Part shown: in pieces, positions 25,152 through 31,973 of the stretch | How positions within the stretch are numbered: the first letter of the stretch is position 1 | Layout of the letters: each line of letters starts with the position of its first letter | DNA from: a virus | Length of the DNA stretch: 43,451 nucleotides | Strand: one strand, 5' to 3' | IMG/VR virus record: IMGVR_UViG_3300042881_002644 | Coordinates: 1-43,451 of that record | The notes under the pieces: generated by a model | Told to the model about the DNA's origin: nothing | The model's database searches: none | Seen by the model: the letters and a program-made list of their open reading frames with translations, nothing else | Position numbers and translations under genes: made by a program

Positions 25152-25687
25152 TTTTTGGTAGCCAGCAAAGATTTTAAAATATAATAACTGTCCACAATAT
25201 CCGTCACAGGATTTGTCAAACTTTTTTGATTAAAAGTAAAGACCAAATCTGTATTTGTTTCTTGGCAGAAGGCTTTATACATTGCCTGTTTATCGGCGTT
25301 ACCTTTCCCTGTGGCGAGTTTCTTTGCCTTGGACGGCTCTATGATGGTCACGGGAACCCCGGCCTTATAGAGCTTATGCTTGAATATTCCCATATTCTCC
25401 GCAAGGTTAAAAACTTTGCCTTTTGAGCCATAAGAATACCCTTCTATGGCAACATCAGAAGCCCCAATACATAAATTTGATGCCCAATCGGATATGCTGT
25501 CAAAACGGTCAACATCTGCCACATATTCCTGAAAACTTTCACCATTGATATTCGGCAAAATTTTATCTGCAAACTTTTTAGTGTTTGTCAGATAATAGAA
25601 AAAGCAGTTTGAAAATTTAAATTCTTTGCGCTCGTCAAATAGACATAAGCACGGGCAAGTTATTGAGTAGTCAACACCTACAAGCAT
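25148..25687 (-). CDS. RuvC-like Holliday junction resolvase/nuclease
   Basis: 179 aa from ATG 25687. The RNase H-fold acidic residues are in order: LVGVDYSIT (Asp 6), VAIEGYSYG (Glu 82), and TDIVDSYYI (Asp 163/166), with a KKLATGKGNADKQAM basic stretch between, as in RuvC-family enzymes of phages. It probably resolves branched DNA before packaging. An in-frame ATG at 25696 lies only 3 nt after the TATAAATA late core, upstream of the expected +1, so the downstream ATG is preferred. Confidence 0.85.
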   Translation of the reverse strand: MLVGVDYSITCPCLCLFDERKEFKFSNCFFYYLTNTKKFADKILPNINGESFQEYVADVDRFDSISDWASNLCIGASDVAIEGYSYGSKGKVFNLAENMGIFKHKLYKAGVPVTIIEPSKAKKLATGKGNADKQAMYKAFCQETNTDLVFTFNQKSLTNPVTDIVDSYYILKSLLATKN

Positions 25688-25699
25688 ATAGAACATAGG

Positions 25700-25707
25700 T
25701 ATTTATA
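25700..25707 (-). promoter_or_regulatory. Late promoter core TATAAATA of the RuvC-like gene
   Basis: Exact consensus. Predicted +1 is about 25694, which excludes the ATG at 25696 and leaves a 7-nt leader to ATG 25687. Confidence 0.7.
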
Positions 25708-25708
25708 C

Positions 25709-25791
25709 CTCGCGCAGGGGAGTGTTTCTTGGTTCTCTGTCAAGCATACTTCGAATACTCAAGAGAAAACGCGAGCCCCAACTCCCCTGGC
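25709..25791 (-). ncRNA. Structured small RNA with H-type pseudoknot, no known family
   Basis: Three pairings are visible. Stem 1 is CAGGGGAGT (25789-25781) with ACTCCCCTG (25723-25715), 9 perfect bp. Stem 2 is CTCGCG (25775-25770) with CGCGAG (25714-25709), 6 perfect bp, crossing stem 1 as a pseudoknot with no bases between the two 3' strands. Nested in the loop is TTCTCT/AGAGAA capped by an imperfect AGTAT/ATGCT hairpin. A CATAAATA late core at 25797-25804 predicts a 5' end at about 25791, two bases before stem 1. It is not a tRNA (no T arm next to the acceptor) and lacks the HDV ribozyme J4/2 segment. Function unknown. Confidence 0.65.
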
Positions 25792-25796
25792 AAAAT

Positions 25797-25804
25797 TATT
25801 TATG
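25797..25804 (-). promoter_or_regulatory. Late promoter core CATAAATA of the pseudoknot RNA
   Basis: CATAAATAATTTT then GCCAGGGG. Same spacing as the promoter in front of the tmRNA (CTAAATAATTTT then ATGCGCGG). Confidence 0.6.
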
Positions 25805-25806
25805 CC

Positions 25807-25845
25807 AATAAAAATCCCGGTTTTTCAGTCGCGGGAAAACCGGGA
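25807..25845 (-). terminator. Rho-independent terminator of the tmRNA
   Basis: TCCCGGTTTT pairs with AAAACCGGGA (10 bp) around an 11-nt loop, followed by TTTTTATT on the minus strand. Confidence 0.75.
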
Positions 25846-26131
25846 AACCCCACTGCTTTAAGCAGCCATCCGCATTGGTGCGGCTTTTATATTTGCAACT
25901 GTTTATTTACGACACTTGTTACCCGTGTCGGGTATCTCCTTCTTCAATACTCTGCACTGATCGATGCCTGTCGGACCCGTGAATGGATCCGGGGAGATTC
26001 GAACTCCCGTGTCATATGCATTTCTATCCGAGATCAACAATACCAAAAGCGCGACGAGGGGCCTGCACCCATGCTCAACCACTGCTTGCAAGTCAATGGT
26101 CCTAGTCAGCATCACACACTGAACCGCGCAT
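25846..26131 (-). ncRNA. ssrA: Circularly permuted (two-piece) tmRNA
   Basis: The 3' (acceptor) half precedes the 5' (coding) half. T arm GGGAG-TTCGAAT-CTCCC, then acceptor CGGATCC (25991-25985) and discriminator A (25984), a 5-nt spacer, then acceptor 5' strand GGGTCCG (25978-25972). The seven pairs include G3-U70 with A73, the alanyl-tRNA synthetase identity. A D-loop-like GCATCGAT follows. Pseudoknot PK1 is TACCC/GGGTA with ACAC/GTGT (25934-25912). Fourteen bases later a tag frame (25896-25858) reads ANIKAAPMRMAA-stop; the stop sits in the loop of a CTGCT/AGCAG hairpin, as usual in tmRNA. Upstream, 26129-26049 is closed by GCGCG/CGCGC. It rescues stalled ribosomes and tags products for proteolysis. 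Exact mature ends are uncertain. Confidence 0.85.
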
Positions 26132-26136
26132 AAAAT

Positions 26137-26143
26137 TATTTAG
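26137..26143 (-). promoter_or_regulatory. Late promoter core CTAAATA of the tmRNA
   Basis: It begins directly after the tRNA-Tyr discriminator base; predicted +1 is about 26131, just before the GCGCG stem. Confidence 0.55.
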
Positions 26144-26226
26144 TGCGAGCTGAAGGATTCGAACCTTCGTAGGCAAATGCCAGCAGATTTACAGTCTGCC
26201 CTCGTTGACCGCTTGAGTAAACTCGC
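26144..26226 (-). tRNA. trnY: tRNA-Tyr (anticodon GUA)
   Basis: 83 nt, class II with a long variable arm. Acceptor GCGAGTT/AGCTCGC (one G-U), anticodon arm GCAGA-CTGTAAA-TCTGC, T arm GAAGG-TTCGAAT-CCTTC, discriminator A. CCA not encoded. Confidence 0.95.
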
Positions 26227-26229
26227 CAA

Positions 26230-26301
26230 AGCCACCTGTGGGATTCGAACCCGCAACCTCTGCTTTACAAAAGCAAGGCTCTACCGTTGAGCTAAAGTGG
26301 C
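26230..26301 (-). tRNA. trnT: tRNA-Thr (anticodon UGU)
   Basis: 72 nt. Acceptor GCCACTT/AGGTGGC, D arm GCTC/GAGC, anticodon loop TTTGTAA giving UGU, T arm GCGGG-TTCGAAT-CCCAC with one C-A mismatch, discriminator U. CCA not encoded. Confidence 0.92.
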
Positions 26302-26308
26302 ACTCAAA

Positions 26309-26381
26309 CTCCTCCGACTGGAATCGAACCAGTGACATGGAAGTTAACAGCTTCCCGCTCTACCTACTGAGCTACAGAGGA
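26309..26381 (-). tRNA. trnN: tRNA-Asn (anticodon GUU)
   Basis: 73 nt. Acceptor TCCTCTG/CGGAGGA (one G-U), anticodon arm GGAAG-CTGTTAA-CTTCC, T arm ACTGG-TTCGATT-CCAGT, discriminator G. It starts 7 nt after the RNR stop codon, so it is likely co-transcribed with that operon. Confidence 0.95.
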
Positions 26382-26388
26382 TTGTTTT

Positions 26389-28278
26389 TTAAACTATCTG
26401 ACAACCTCCTGCAGAACATGCAAATTCCTTTGCTGCCTCTGTGTTGTCCTGTGATTCATACTTTGAAAGTTCCTTAAAGTTCACTTTAATCTTGGGATGT
26501 TCATTGTATGCTGCTGCGTCAATCTGCTCAAACGGGGCCTGAGCATATGTGTGATTGTCGCCACCGGGCAAGAATGAAATTCCTGTTGCTACATCAAAGT
26601 TTTCCCACAACCATTGACCAACTTCAAGGAACTCGCTGTCACGGTAGTTTACGGTTACAGAAGGCTTGTGTTGGCAATAATGTTCTTGGTATGTCTTCCA
26701 AAGATCCAAGTGATCTAATGCACGGAGATCTTCAGTAGTTACTGTGCCACGTGGAGCCTTCATTGCAAATGTGAAGACCGCAGTATTGTTTGGATTGATT
26801 ACATCATCCTCACAAGGAACTCCTTGATCTTTCATCAGTTGATAGATTGGATCCTTCTTGTCAATGCGAACTCTGCGATAATAATAATCTGCGTATCTTG
26901 GGTGAAGACCTGATGCAGAATCTACCAAGCAAGAAGTAGTTCCCTCTGGCTTGACGCAAGTGATTGACTTGCTTGGATTGATTCCCAACTTCTCTGCCCA
27001 TTGCAGATTGGTTGCGGTGGCATGATCTCTGAGTGATTCAAGCAAACGAATAAGTTTTGGCTTGCCTTCAAGACCACTGGTTAACTTGTTGTCATAGATA
27101 CCAGTCATGCTGACACCAAGAAGTCTCTCGTCTTCGCAGTTCTTCTTCCACTCAGGGCGAAGATATGGGAATTTAGTAAATGTAGATTGAACAGTGCCAA
27201 TGATCGTGGCCATCTCAATCTTTTTCTTCAGTGTTGCTGCTGTGTCATCTGGACGAACAACAACGGTTGAAAGATTGCAGAACTCAAATGGCTTCAGAAT
27301 GATCTCCGAGCATGGATTGGTTCCGTACTCGCAATCAAGATCACGGCCCCATTTGGCTGCTTGCTCTTGGAGAGCCTTGCGATTGATCATTCCTCGCTCA
27401 CCACTATGGCTGTTGTAAAGCGAAGTCCATTCCTCAAGGAATTGACCCATGGGTGGGCGACCACGGTAAACTGCAGAGTTGTTGGCATAAGAACGGAAAC
27501 CAGCCTGCTCCCACCATGCTCCGCTCTTGCATAGAGCCATCTCACGATCAGAAAGATCGCTGAGTGAAATCATGGCAGAACGACGAACTCCACCTACTAT
27601 AACAGCATTAGCAATAGCACAGCAAATATCGTGACATTCCAAAGCGGTAAGTCGTCTTCCTTGTGCTGCATAGAATACCTTTACTATTAACTTAAAGAGA
27701 TTATCAAGAGGAGCAGGGCCACTAGCGCGACCGCCAAAAGTCTTAAGTCTAGCTCCAGCGGGTCTGATCCCGGACAAATCCCATTTAACGTGACGACCCG
27801 AATACAGATGTCGTAGAATTTCCTTGAGAGCGTTTCCCCAACCTTCTTTAGAATCTTCAACTTTGACAACAACATTAAAATCCTTTTCTATCTTACTAGC
27901 GACATTTGGTAGTTTGTCAGTGTATTGTCGCTCAACACTGTAGCCAACACCTGTTCCATTCATTAGAATGACAAACAGTTCTGCAAATGATTCAACTGAA
28001 TCAATTGGCAAATATGAGCAGTTGTAAAGACAGGTGTTGTCATGATCAAGCGCAGGACCAGCAGTCATCAGACTTCTCATTGAAGGAAGAACTTCAAGAT
28101 TTAAAATTGCTTTCTTGATGTCTGGACGCTCCGCTAGAGCAGGAACCTTGTCCGTGAAATAATTCCACCATCTATCGACACATTCATCCCAAGTTTCTCT
28201 ACGATTTTCTGATGGAAGCCATCTTGAATAGCGCGAGATGAAAATAAACGATTGGAATGGTGATAAAATTTCTGGCAT
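26389..28278 (-). CDS. nrdJ: Class II (adenosylcobalamin-dependent) ribonucleotide reductase
   Basis: 629 aa. Reduces ribonucleotides to deoxyribonucleotides with a B12 radical. The monomeric RTPR pattern is clear: NTCLYNCSYLP (Cys 83/87), NGTGVGYSVERQY, GTNPCSEIILKPFEFCN with Cys 323 (thiyl), Glu 325 and Cys 334 spaced as Cys 408/Glu 410/Cys 419 of the Lactobacillus enzyme, and the C-terminal redox pair ACSAGGCQIV. It is shorter than bacterial RTPR (about 740 aa), as in other phage forms. AAAGG precedes the ATG. It lies between ThyX and the tRNAs. The host must supply adenosylcobalamin. Confidence 0.95.
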   Translation of the reverse strand: MPEILSPFQSFIFISRYSRWLPSENRRETWDECVDRWWNYFTDKVPALAERPDIKKAILNLEVLPSMRSLMTAGPALDHDNTCLYNCSYLPIDSVESFAELFVILMNGTGVGYSVERQYTDKLPNVASKIEKDFNVVVKVEDSKEGWGNALKEILRHLYSGRHVKWDLSGIRPAGARLKTFGGRASGPAPLDNLFKLIVKVFYAAQGRRLTALECHDICCAIANAVIVGGVRRSAMISLSDLSDREMALCKSGAWWEQAGFRSYANNSAVYRGRPPMGQFLEEWTSLYNSHSGERGMINRKALQEQAAKWGRDLDCEYGTNPCSEIILKPFEFCNLSTVVVRPDDTAATLKKKIEMATIIGTVQSTFTKFPYLRPEWKKNCEDERLLGVSMTGIYDNKLTSGLEGKPKLIRLLESLRDHATATNLQWAEKLGINPSKSITCVKPEGTTSCLVDSASGLHPRYADYYYRRVRIDKKDPIYQLMKDQGVPCEDDVINPNNTAVFTFAMKAPRGTVTTEDLRALDHLDLWKTYQEHYCQHKPSVTVNYRDSEFLEVGQWLWENFDVATGISFLPGGDNHTYAQAPFEQIDAAAYNEHPKIKVNFKELSKYESQDNTEAAKEFACSAGGCQIV

Positions 28279-28303
28279 AATTGGCCTTTCTTTATTGGTG
28301 TCT

Positions 28304-29029
28304 TTATTTAGTTGTTAGAGTTTGCCACGAAACTGGGAAAAGTGGAGCAATTATTTTGTCAATTGCTTTTGCATATTCTTGAATTTCCCATTGTGCGTGA
28401 GCATCAATTCTTAAATTATAAATACGGGCAAATGCGTACATTGAACCTGTCCAAACAAATTCCGTATATGTGCCCTGCGGCAATATGGAACGGGCTTGTT
28501 CTGGTGCAACTCCATCTGCAAGAAGATCATTGTAAAGTTTTAAACATTCATTTGCAACAGATTCATATTCCTGTCGCATACGAATACAGAGATCCATATC
28601 TTCAATTCTTCCGCTGCTTCCTTGCTTTGCACCATTGGTAGGCGCAGATCTCCAAAGAGGAATATAAATTTCTGGCTCAAATGTCACATATCGACGGCTG
28701 ACTTCATTCATGGTCAGACCAATCTGATGCTTACCTAGTTGGGCACGAACAAAGATTGGACATTTCACTCGCACAGAAATAGTGGCATGGCAAAATGGAG
28801 TGAAATGATTATGCTTTGCAAGATACTTGATAAGTTTTGCATCCTTTTCAGGAAGAGTTTGAATGGGAACATGACTGTCAGCATAATCCCAAGAACTTTC
28901 CTTGTTGAAGGAAACTCTTGCAGCATTGACAATACTAAGATCCGAACCCATCCAATCAATCAACTGAACATGTCCGTGGTCAAGAACCTTTATATCAGTC
29001 GGACGCACGCTTTGTGTCATCTGTGTCAT
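28304..29029 (-). CDS. thyX: Flavin-dependent thymidylate synthase
   Basis: 241 aa from ATG 29029. Makes dTMP from dUMP using FAD, NADPH and methylene-THF. The ThyX signature appears as KHQIGLTMNEVSRRY (100-114), a phage variant of RHRxxSxNExSxR, with the C-terminal LRIDAHAQWEIQ. The frame can be read upstream to a TTG at 29059, but that would overlap the preceding gene by 65 nt; ATG 29041, 29029 or 29020 are more likely and I cannot choose firmly among them. With dUTPase and RNR it forms the phage dTTP supply. Confidence 0.93.
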   Translation of the reverse strand: MTQMTQSVRPTDIKVLDHGHVQLIDWMGSDLSIVNAARVSFNKESSWDYADSHVPIQTLPEKDAKLIKYLAKHNHFTPFCHATISVRVKCPIFVRAQLGKHQIGLTMNEVSRRYVTFEPEIYIPLWRSAPTNGAKQGSSGRIEDMDLCIRMRQEYESVANECLKLYNDLLADGVAPEQARSILPQGTYTEFVWTGSMYAFARIYNLRIDAHAQWEIQEYAKAIDKIIAPLFPVSWQTLTTK

Positions 29030-29228
29030 CTTCAAGTTCATCCTTATCAACAAGTTCAACAGTCACACCGGGAATCTTGGTAAAGTCGGCGGCATACTCC
29101 CGTGCTTTTCCCCAAAGTTCAGGATTCATTTCTTTTACATACTCACCAAATCTTTGAACAAAGGTGAGATAGGCTTCACTTGCCTTGAGAATTTCTTCTT
29201 CGGTCATGTCCTCATTATCGTCTTTCAT
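28995..29228 (-). CDS. Small acidic protein, unknown function
   Basis: 77 aa, strongly acidic and helical: MKDDNEDMTEEEILKASEAY... QRFGEYVKEMNPELWGKAREYAADF, then DKDELEDDTDDTKRASD. Its ATG follows the primase stop (TAAATG) and its 3' end overlaps the ThyX gene by about 35 nt. No family recognised. Its place between primase and ThyX suggests a replication-accessory role, but nothing in the sequence proves it. Confidence 0.7.
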   Translation of the reverse strand: MKDDNEDMTEEEILKASEAYLTFVQRFGEYVKEMNPELWGKAREYAADFTKIPGVTVELVDKDELEDDTDDTKRASD

Positions 29229-30215
29229 TTAAACCTTCTTCCAGTAAGTATACTTCATTTTTGCGACAAGTCCAGTATATACATTGTTGATTATTAACTT
29301 CATGGTTGTATTGATTCCATAAGCCAATACCATGTCGTTTATATCTTTTTTGTCTATTTCAGATGGCCAGATTACTACATTTCGTCCAGCCTCTATGTAC
29401 TTTCCTATCAAACCAACAATTTCTAAGTTTCTTGGTTCGTTGTCAAAGATGAACACGACCTTTGACTTCTTCAATTTATCAGGCAATTCAGCCAACCAAC
29501 CAGCACCCTGCATTGCTACTCCATTTGGAATGAACATGGAGTCTATTGGACCTTCAGTAACATACACGGTTTCCCGTGGCTCTATCTTATCTAGGTTGTA
29601 CCAAAGGCGTTCTTCGCCTTCTCGCTTCAAAGTGATATAACGGATCGCTTGGCCAGTTGGGTCAAGAGAGCGGCCTTGAACTCCGATAAGCTCCCCAGAA
29701 TCATTATAGAATGGTATGACGAGTCTGTCTTCCTTGGTCCCATCACGGTCAAAGGATTGCATGACTTTTTCAAAGTTATTGCAATAATAAAAGTTGCAAT
29801 ACTTTTCCTTGGGGATTTCACGGGACTTAACATATTTTATCGCCTTGTGGTCAGCATTGAGTAAGTCAAGCCTTGTTCCGAGATCAGTAAACACTGGTTG
29901 GCGGGCAACTTCCTGTTTCGGTTCAACTTCTCTTGGATGCGAATCTTTAAATTTTTCAAATGCATATTCTTTTGCGAGCGTTGGGCTAATAGTTTCAAGT
30001 ACAGAATATACATTGCAAGAAAAACCGCAATTGTGGCATTTGTAAACATAATGGCCTTTGTGCTCAAAGAAGTATCCCCTTGTCTTGGACTTGTTCTTCT
30101 GTGAGTCGCCACACTTGAAACACCTGCATGTGGCTAGAGTATCTTTCTTCCACTTAAACTTCTCAAGTGAACCAGATACCAAATTGACAAACTTCTTATC
30201 AATATATAGCGTCAT
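29229..30215 (-). CDS. 61: DNA primase, T4 gp61-like
   Basis: 328 aa. Makes RNA primers for lagging-strand synthesis together with gp41. N-terminal zinc ribbon CFKCG (32/35) and CHNCG (60/63); TOPRIM domain with YVTEGPID (Glu 221, Asp 225) and FIFDNE (Asp 258, Glu 260). Length is close to T4 gp61 (342 aa). Its start overlaps the helicase stop by ATGA, so the two subunits of the primosome are translationally coupled. Confidence 0.93.
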   Translation of the reverse strand: MTLYIDKKFVNLVSGSLEKFKWKKDTLATCRCFKCGDSQKNKSKTRGYFFEHKGHYVYKCHNCGFSCNVYSVLETISPTLAKEYAFEKFKDSHPREVEPKQEVARQPVFTDLGTRLDLLNADHKAIKYVKSREIPKEKYCNFYYCNNFEKVMQSFDRDGTKEDRLVIPFYNDSGELIGVQGRSLDPTGQAIRYITLKREGEERLWYNLDKIEPRETVYVTEGPIDSMFIPNGVAMQGAGWLAELPDKLKKSKVVFIFDNEPRNLEIVGLIGKYIEAGRNVVIWPSEIDKKDINDMVLAYGINTTMKLIINNVYTGLVAKMKYTYWKKV

Positions 30216-31627
30216 TTGGCTTCTTCAAAAGTCCAGTTGATTGCCTTGTTTCTCTTCTTTCCAAATTTTGGATTGAATCCTTGGCCATCAGAACCGGATC
30301 CAAACCCTTCTTCTTCGGTCTGGTTTGAGTTCACCAAATCTGAATTTGTATTGTCAACATCATAGAACTTCATCTTTGACTTGTTTACGCCCACCAAGAA
30401 CTTTCTATTCTTGGTTGTATCATTGCCACGATTCTTCAATTGTTTGACCATCAGTTGGCCAGCCTCTGCAAGTTCCTCATTCTCAATAAGAGCAAAGAAG
30501 AAGTCCGCAGTCTGTGGAAGACCAAAACTCTCTGACGTATCAGTCATTTCCATGTCGCTGCTCTTGGCACCTTCACGATTGACCTGTGTTGCAGTCCACA
30601 GAGGAATATTGAATTGCTTGGCCATACCACGAAGTTCTTCTGCAATACCCTTGACATAAGTATAACTGTTCATTCCGTTGCCAAGTTTAAACCTGGCACA
30701 TGAACAGATATTCAGATAATCAACAAAAATTACATCTGGCGTGAACTTCTTCTTGATTTTTAATTCTTCAATGAGATTTCGGAAGTGAGTCACATTCGCT
30801 GCAGCAGTTGGATACTCCTTTATAATGAGTTTGCCTTTGCAGGTCTTCTTCAAGTTATCAACCTTAGCTTCATACTGATCTTGAGCCATCTGCTCAAGAA
30901 TGTGCATGTCGCTGTCCAACAGATTGGCATCGATGCGCTTTGCAATCTCTTCTTCTGCCATCTCAAGAGTAATGTATAGCACATTTAGATTCTGAGATAG
31001 GCATGCTGCTGCATGGTGGCACAGGAAAGCGCTTTTTCCTACGCCGGATGCTGCCATGACTACATTAAGAGTTTTCTTGCGAGTTCCACCACGGGTGATC
31101 TTGTTGAACATCTCAAGATCAAATGGCACCTTTTCTTCTACCCTGTGATAATATTCATATCGCTCATCAACATCTTCCAAAAAGTCATGGCCAACTCTAG
31201 TATCAAAAGATACAGAAAGAGCCTTTGACATGATTTCAGGAATAGCATTCTGAGTTCTTTCCTTGTCCTTGCCTTCAATAATCCCAATGGATGCCATGAT
31301 GCCATTGTATATTGCCTTTTCCTTGCAGAACTTTTCTGTTTGCTCAACCAGCCATGCTGTGTCTGACTTCTCACCCTCTTTGTACATCTCATCCGTGATT
31401 GACGTACATTTCTTGAATTCAACTTCACTCAGAGACTTTTCATCTCCAAGTGAGATAAGAACAGCATCCTTTGTTGGTATGTTGTTGTACTTAAGAATGA
31501 ACTTACCAACAATACCGAAGATTATCTTTTCGGACTTGTCGTGAAAATATTCCTCTTGGAGGAATGGGACAACTTTGCGAGCATAGTCCTCATTGAGGAC
31601 CAAGTTCTTTAGAATTACTGATTCCAT
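30212..31627 (-). CDS. 41: Replicative DNA helicase, T4 gp41/DnaB-like
   Basis: 471 aa, the length of T4 gp41 (475). RecA-fold helicase: Walker A AASGVGKS (192-199), Walker B DVIFVDYL near 295, and a DnaB-type C-terminal motor (QVNREGAKSSDMEMTDTSES, QLKNRGNDTT). N-terminal 150 residues are helical. It unwinds the fork and recruits gp61. A sigma70-like promoter (TGGACA-N16-TATAAT, 31634-31661) gives +1 on the ATG, so this core replication gene probably has a leaderless transcript of its own besides operon read-through. Confidence 0.93.
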   Translation of the reverse strand: MESVILKNLVLNEDYARKVVPFLQEEYFHDKSEKIIFGIVGKFILKYNNIPTKDAVLISLGDEKSLSEVEFKKCTSITDEMYKEGEKSDTAWLVEQTEKFCKEKAIYNGIMASIGIIEGKDKERTQNAIPEIMSKALSVSFDTRVGHDFLEDVDERYEYYHRVEEKVPFDLEMFNKITRGGTRKKTLNVVMAASGVGKSAFLCHHAAACLSQNLNVLYITLEMAEEEIAKRIDANLLDSDMHILEQMAQDQYEAKVDNLKKTCKGKLIIKEYPTAAANVTHFRNLIEELKIKKKFTPDVIFVDYLNICSCARFKLGNGMNSYTYVKGIAEELRGMAKQFNIPLWTATQVNREGAKSSDMEMTDTSESFGLPQTADFFFALIENEELAEAGQLMVKQLKNRGNDTTKNRKFLVGVNKSKMKFYDVDNTNSDLVNSNQTEEEGFGSGSDGQGFNPKFGKKRNKAINWTFEEAK

Positions 31628-31633
31628 GTTTTA

Positions 31634-31661
31634 ATTATACTCTTGGTATGGGAAATGTCCA
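31634..31661 (-). promoter_or_regulatory. Leaderless sigma70-like promoter of the gp41 gene
   Basis: TGGACA (31656-31661), 16-nt spacer, TATAAT (31634-31639), then TAAAAC and ATG 31627. Confidence 0.75.
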
Positions 31662-31664
31662 CCA

Positions 31665-31973
31665 TTAATCTTGGTGAACATCGTCCTCAAGATCAACGGG
31701 TTCCTGTTCAATTCCCTCTTCGACAATCTGTGTAAAAATTTGACCAACTGCATTTGTAAAATCTTCTTGCTGTTGATCAAAGTTTTCTGGTGCTTTCAAT
31801 ACATCAATTTCCATTGTAACGTTAATCTCTTCGTTCGCTGTTTCTTTTAATGAAATTTTTCCATATCGATATATGATGTCCTTGTATTTTCCTTCCAATA
31901 TTTGAATGGGGCAATTTGCTCCCACATCTGAAGATGCTTCAGGAACATACTTGAACTTAGGTGTTTTGTCCAT
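31665..31973 (-). CDS. Small conserved T4-like protein between uvsX and 41
   Basis: 102 aa: KFKYVPEASSDVGANCPIQILEGKYKDIIYRYGKISLKE is predicted beta-rich, then acidic helices (QQEDFTNAVGQIFTQIVEEG) and a DLEDDVHQD tail. Similar proteins sit between uvsX and gene 41 in other T4-like marine phages; function is not known to me. The start overlaps the UvsX 3' end by 17 nt. Confidence 0.75.
   Translation of the reverse strand: MDKTPKFKYVPEASSDVGANCPIQILEGKYKDIIYRYGKISLKETANEEINVTMEIDVLKAPENFDQQQEDFTNAVGQIFTQIVEEGIEQEPVDLEDDVHQD

Noticed and set aside
25688-25696. ATG 25696 as the RuvC start
   Set aside because: It lies only 3 nt after the TATAAATA core, upstream of the expected transcription start.
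25709-25791. Fifth tRNA or HDV-like ribozyme
   Set aside because: The 9-bp closing stem is not next to a T arm. The pseudoknot has no J4/2 segment with a catalytic C, so neither family fits.
26110-26131. Leaderless nine-codon ORF (MRGSVCDAD) after CTAAATA at the tmRNA 5' end
   Set aside because: The bases belong to the GCGCG stem of the tmRNA acceptor piece; the ORF is too short and probably chance.
28304-28316. CTAAATAA upstream of nrdJ as a late promoter
   Set aside because: These bases are the last codons of thyX (ACT AAA TAA) out of the usual stop phase, and nrdJ already has a good Shine-Dalgarno in an operon.
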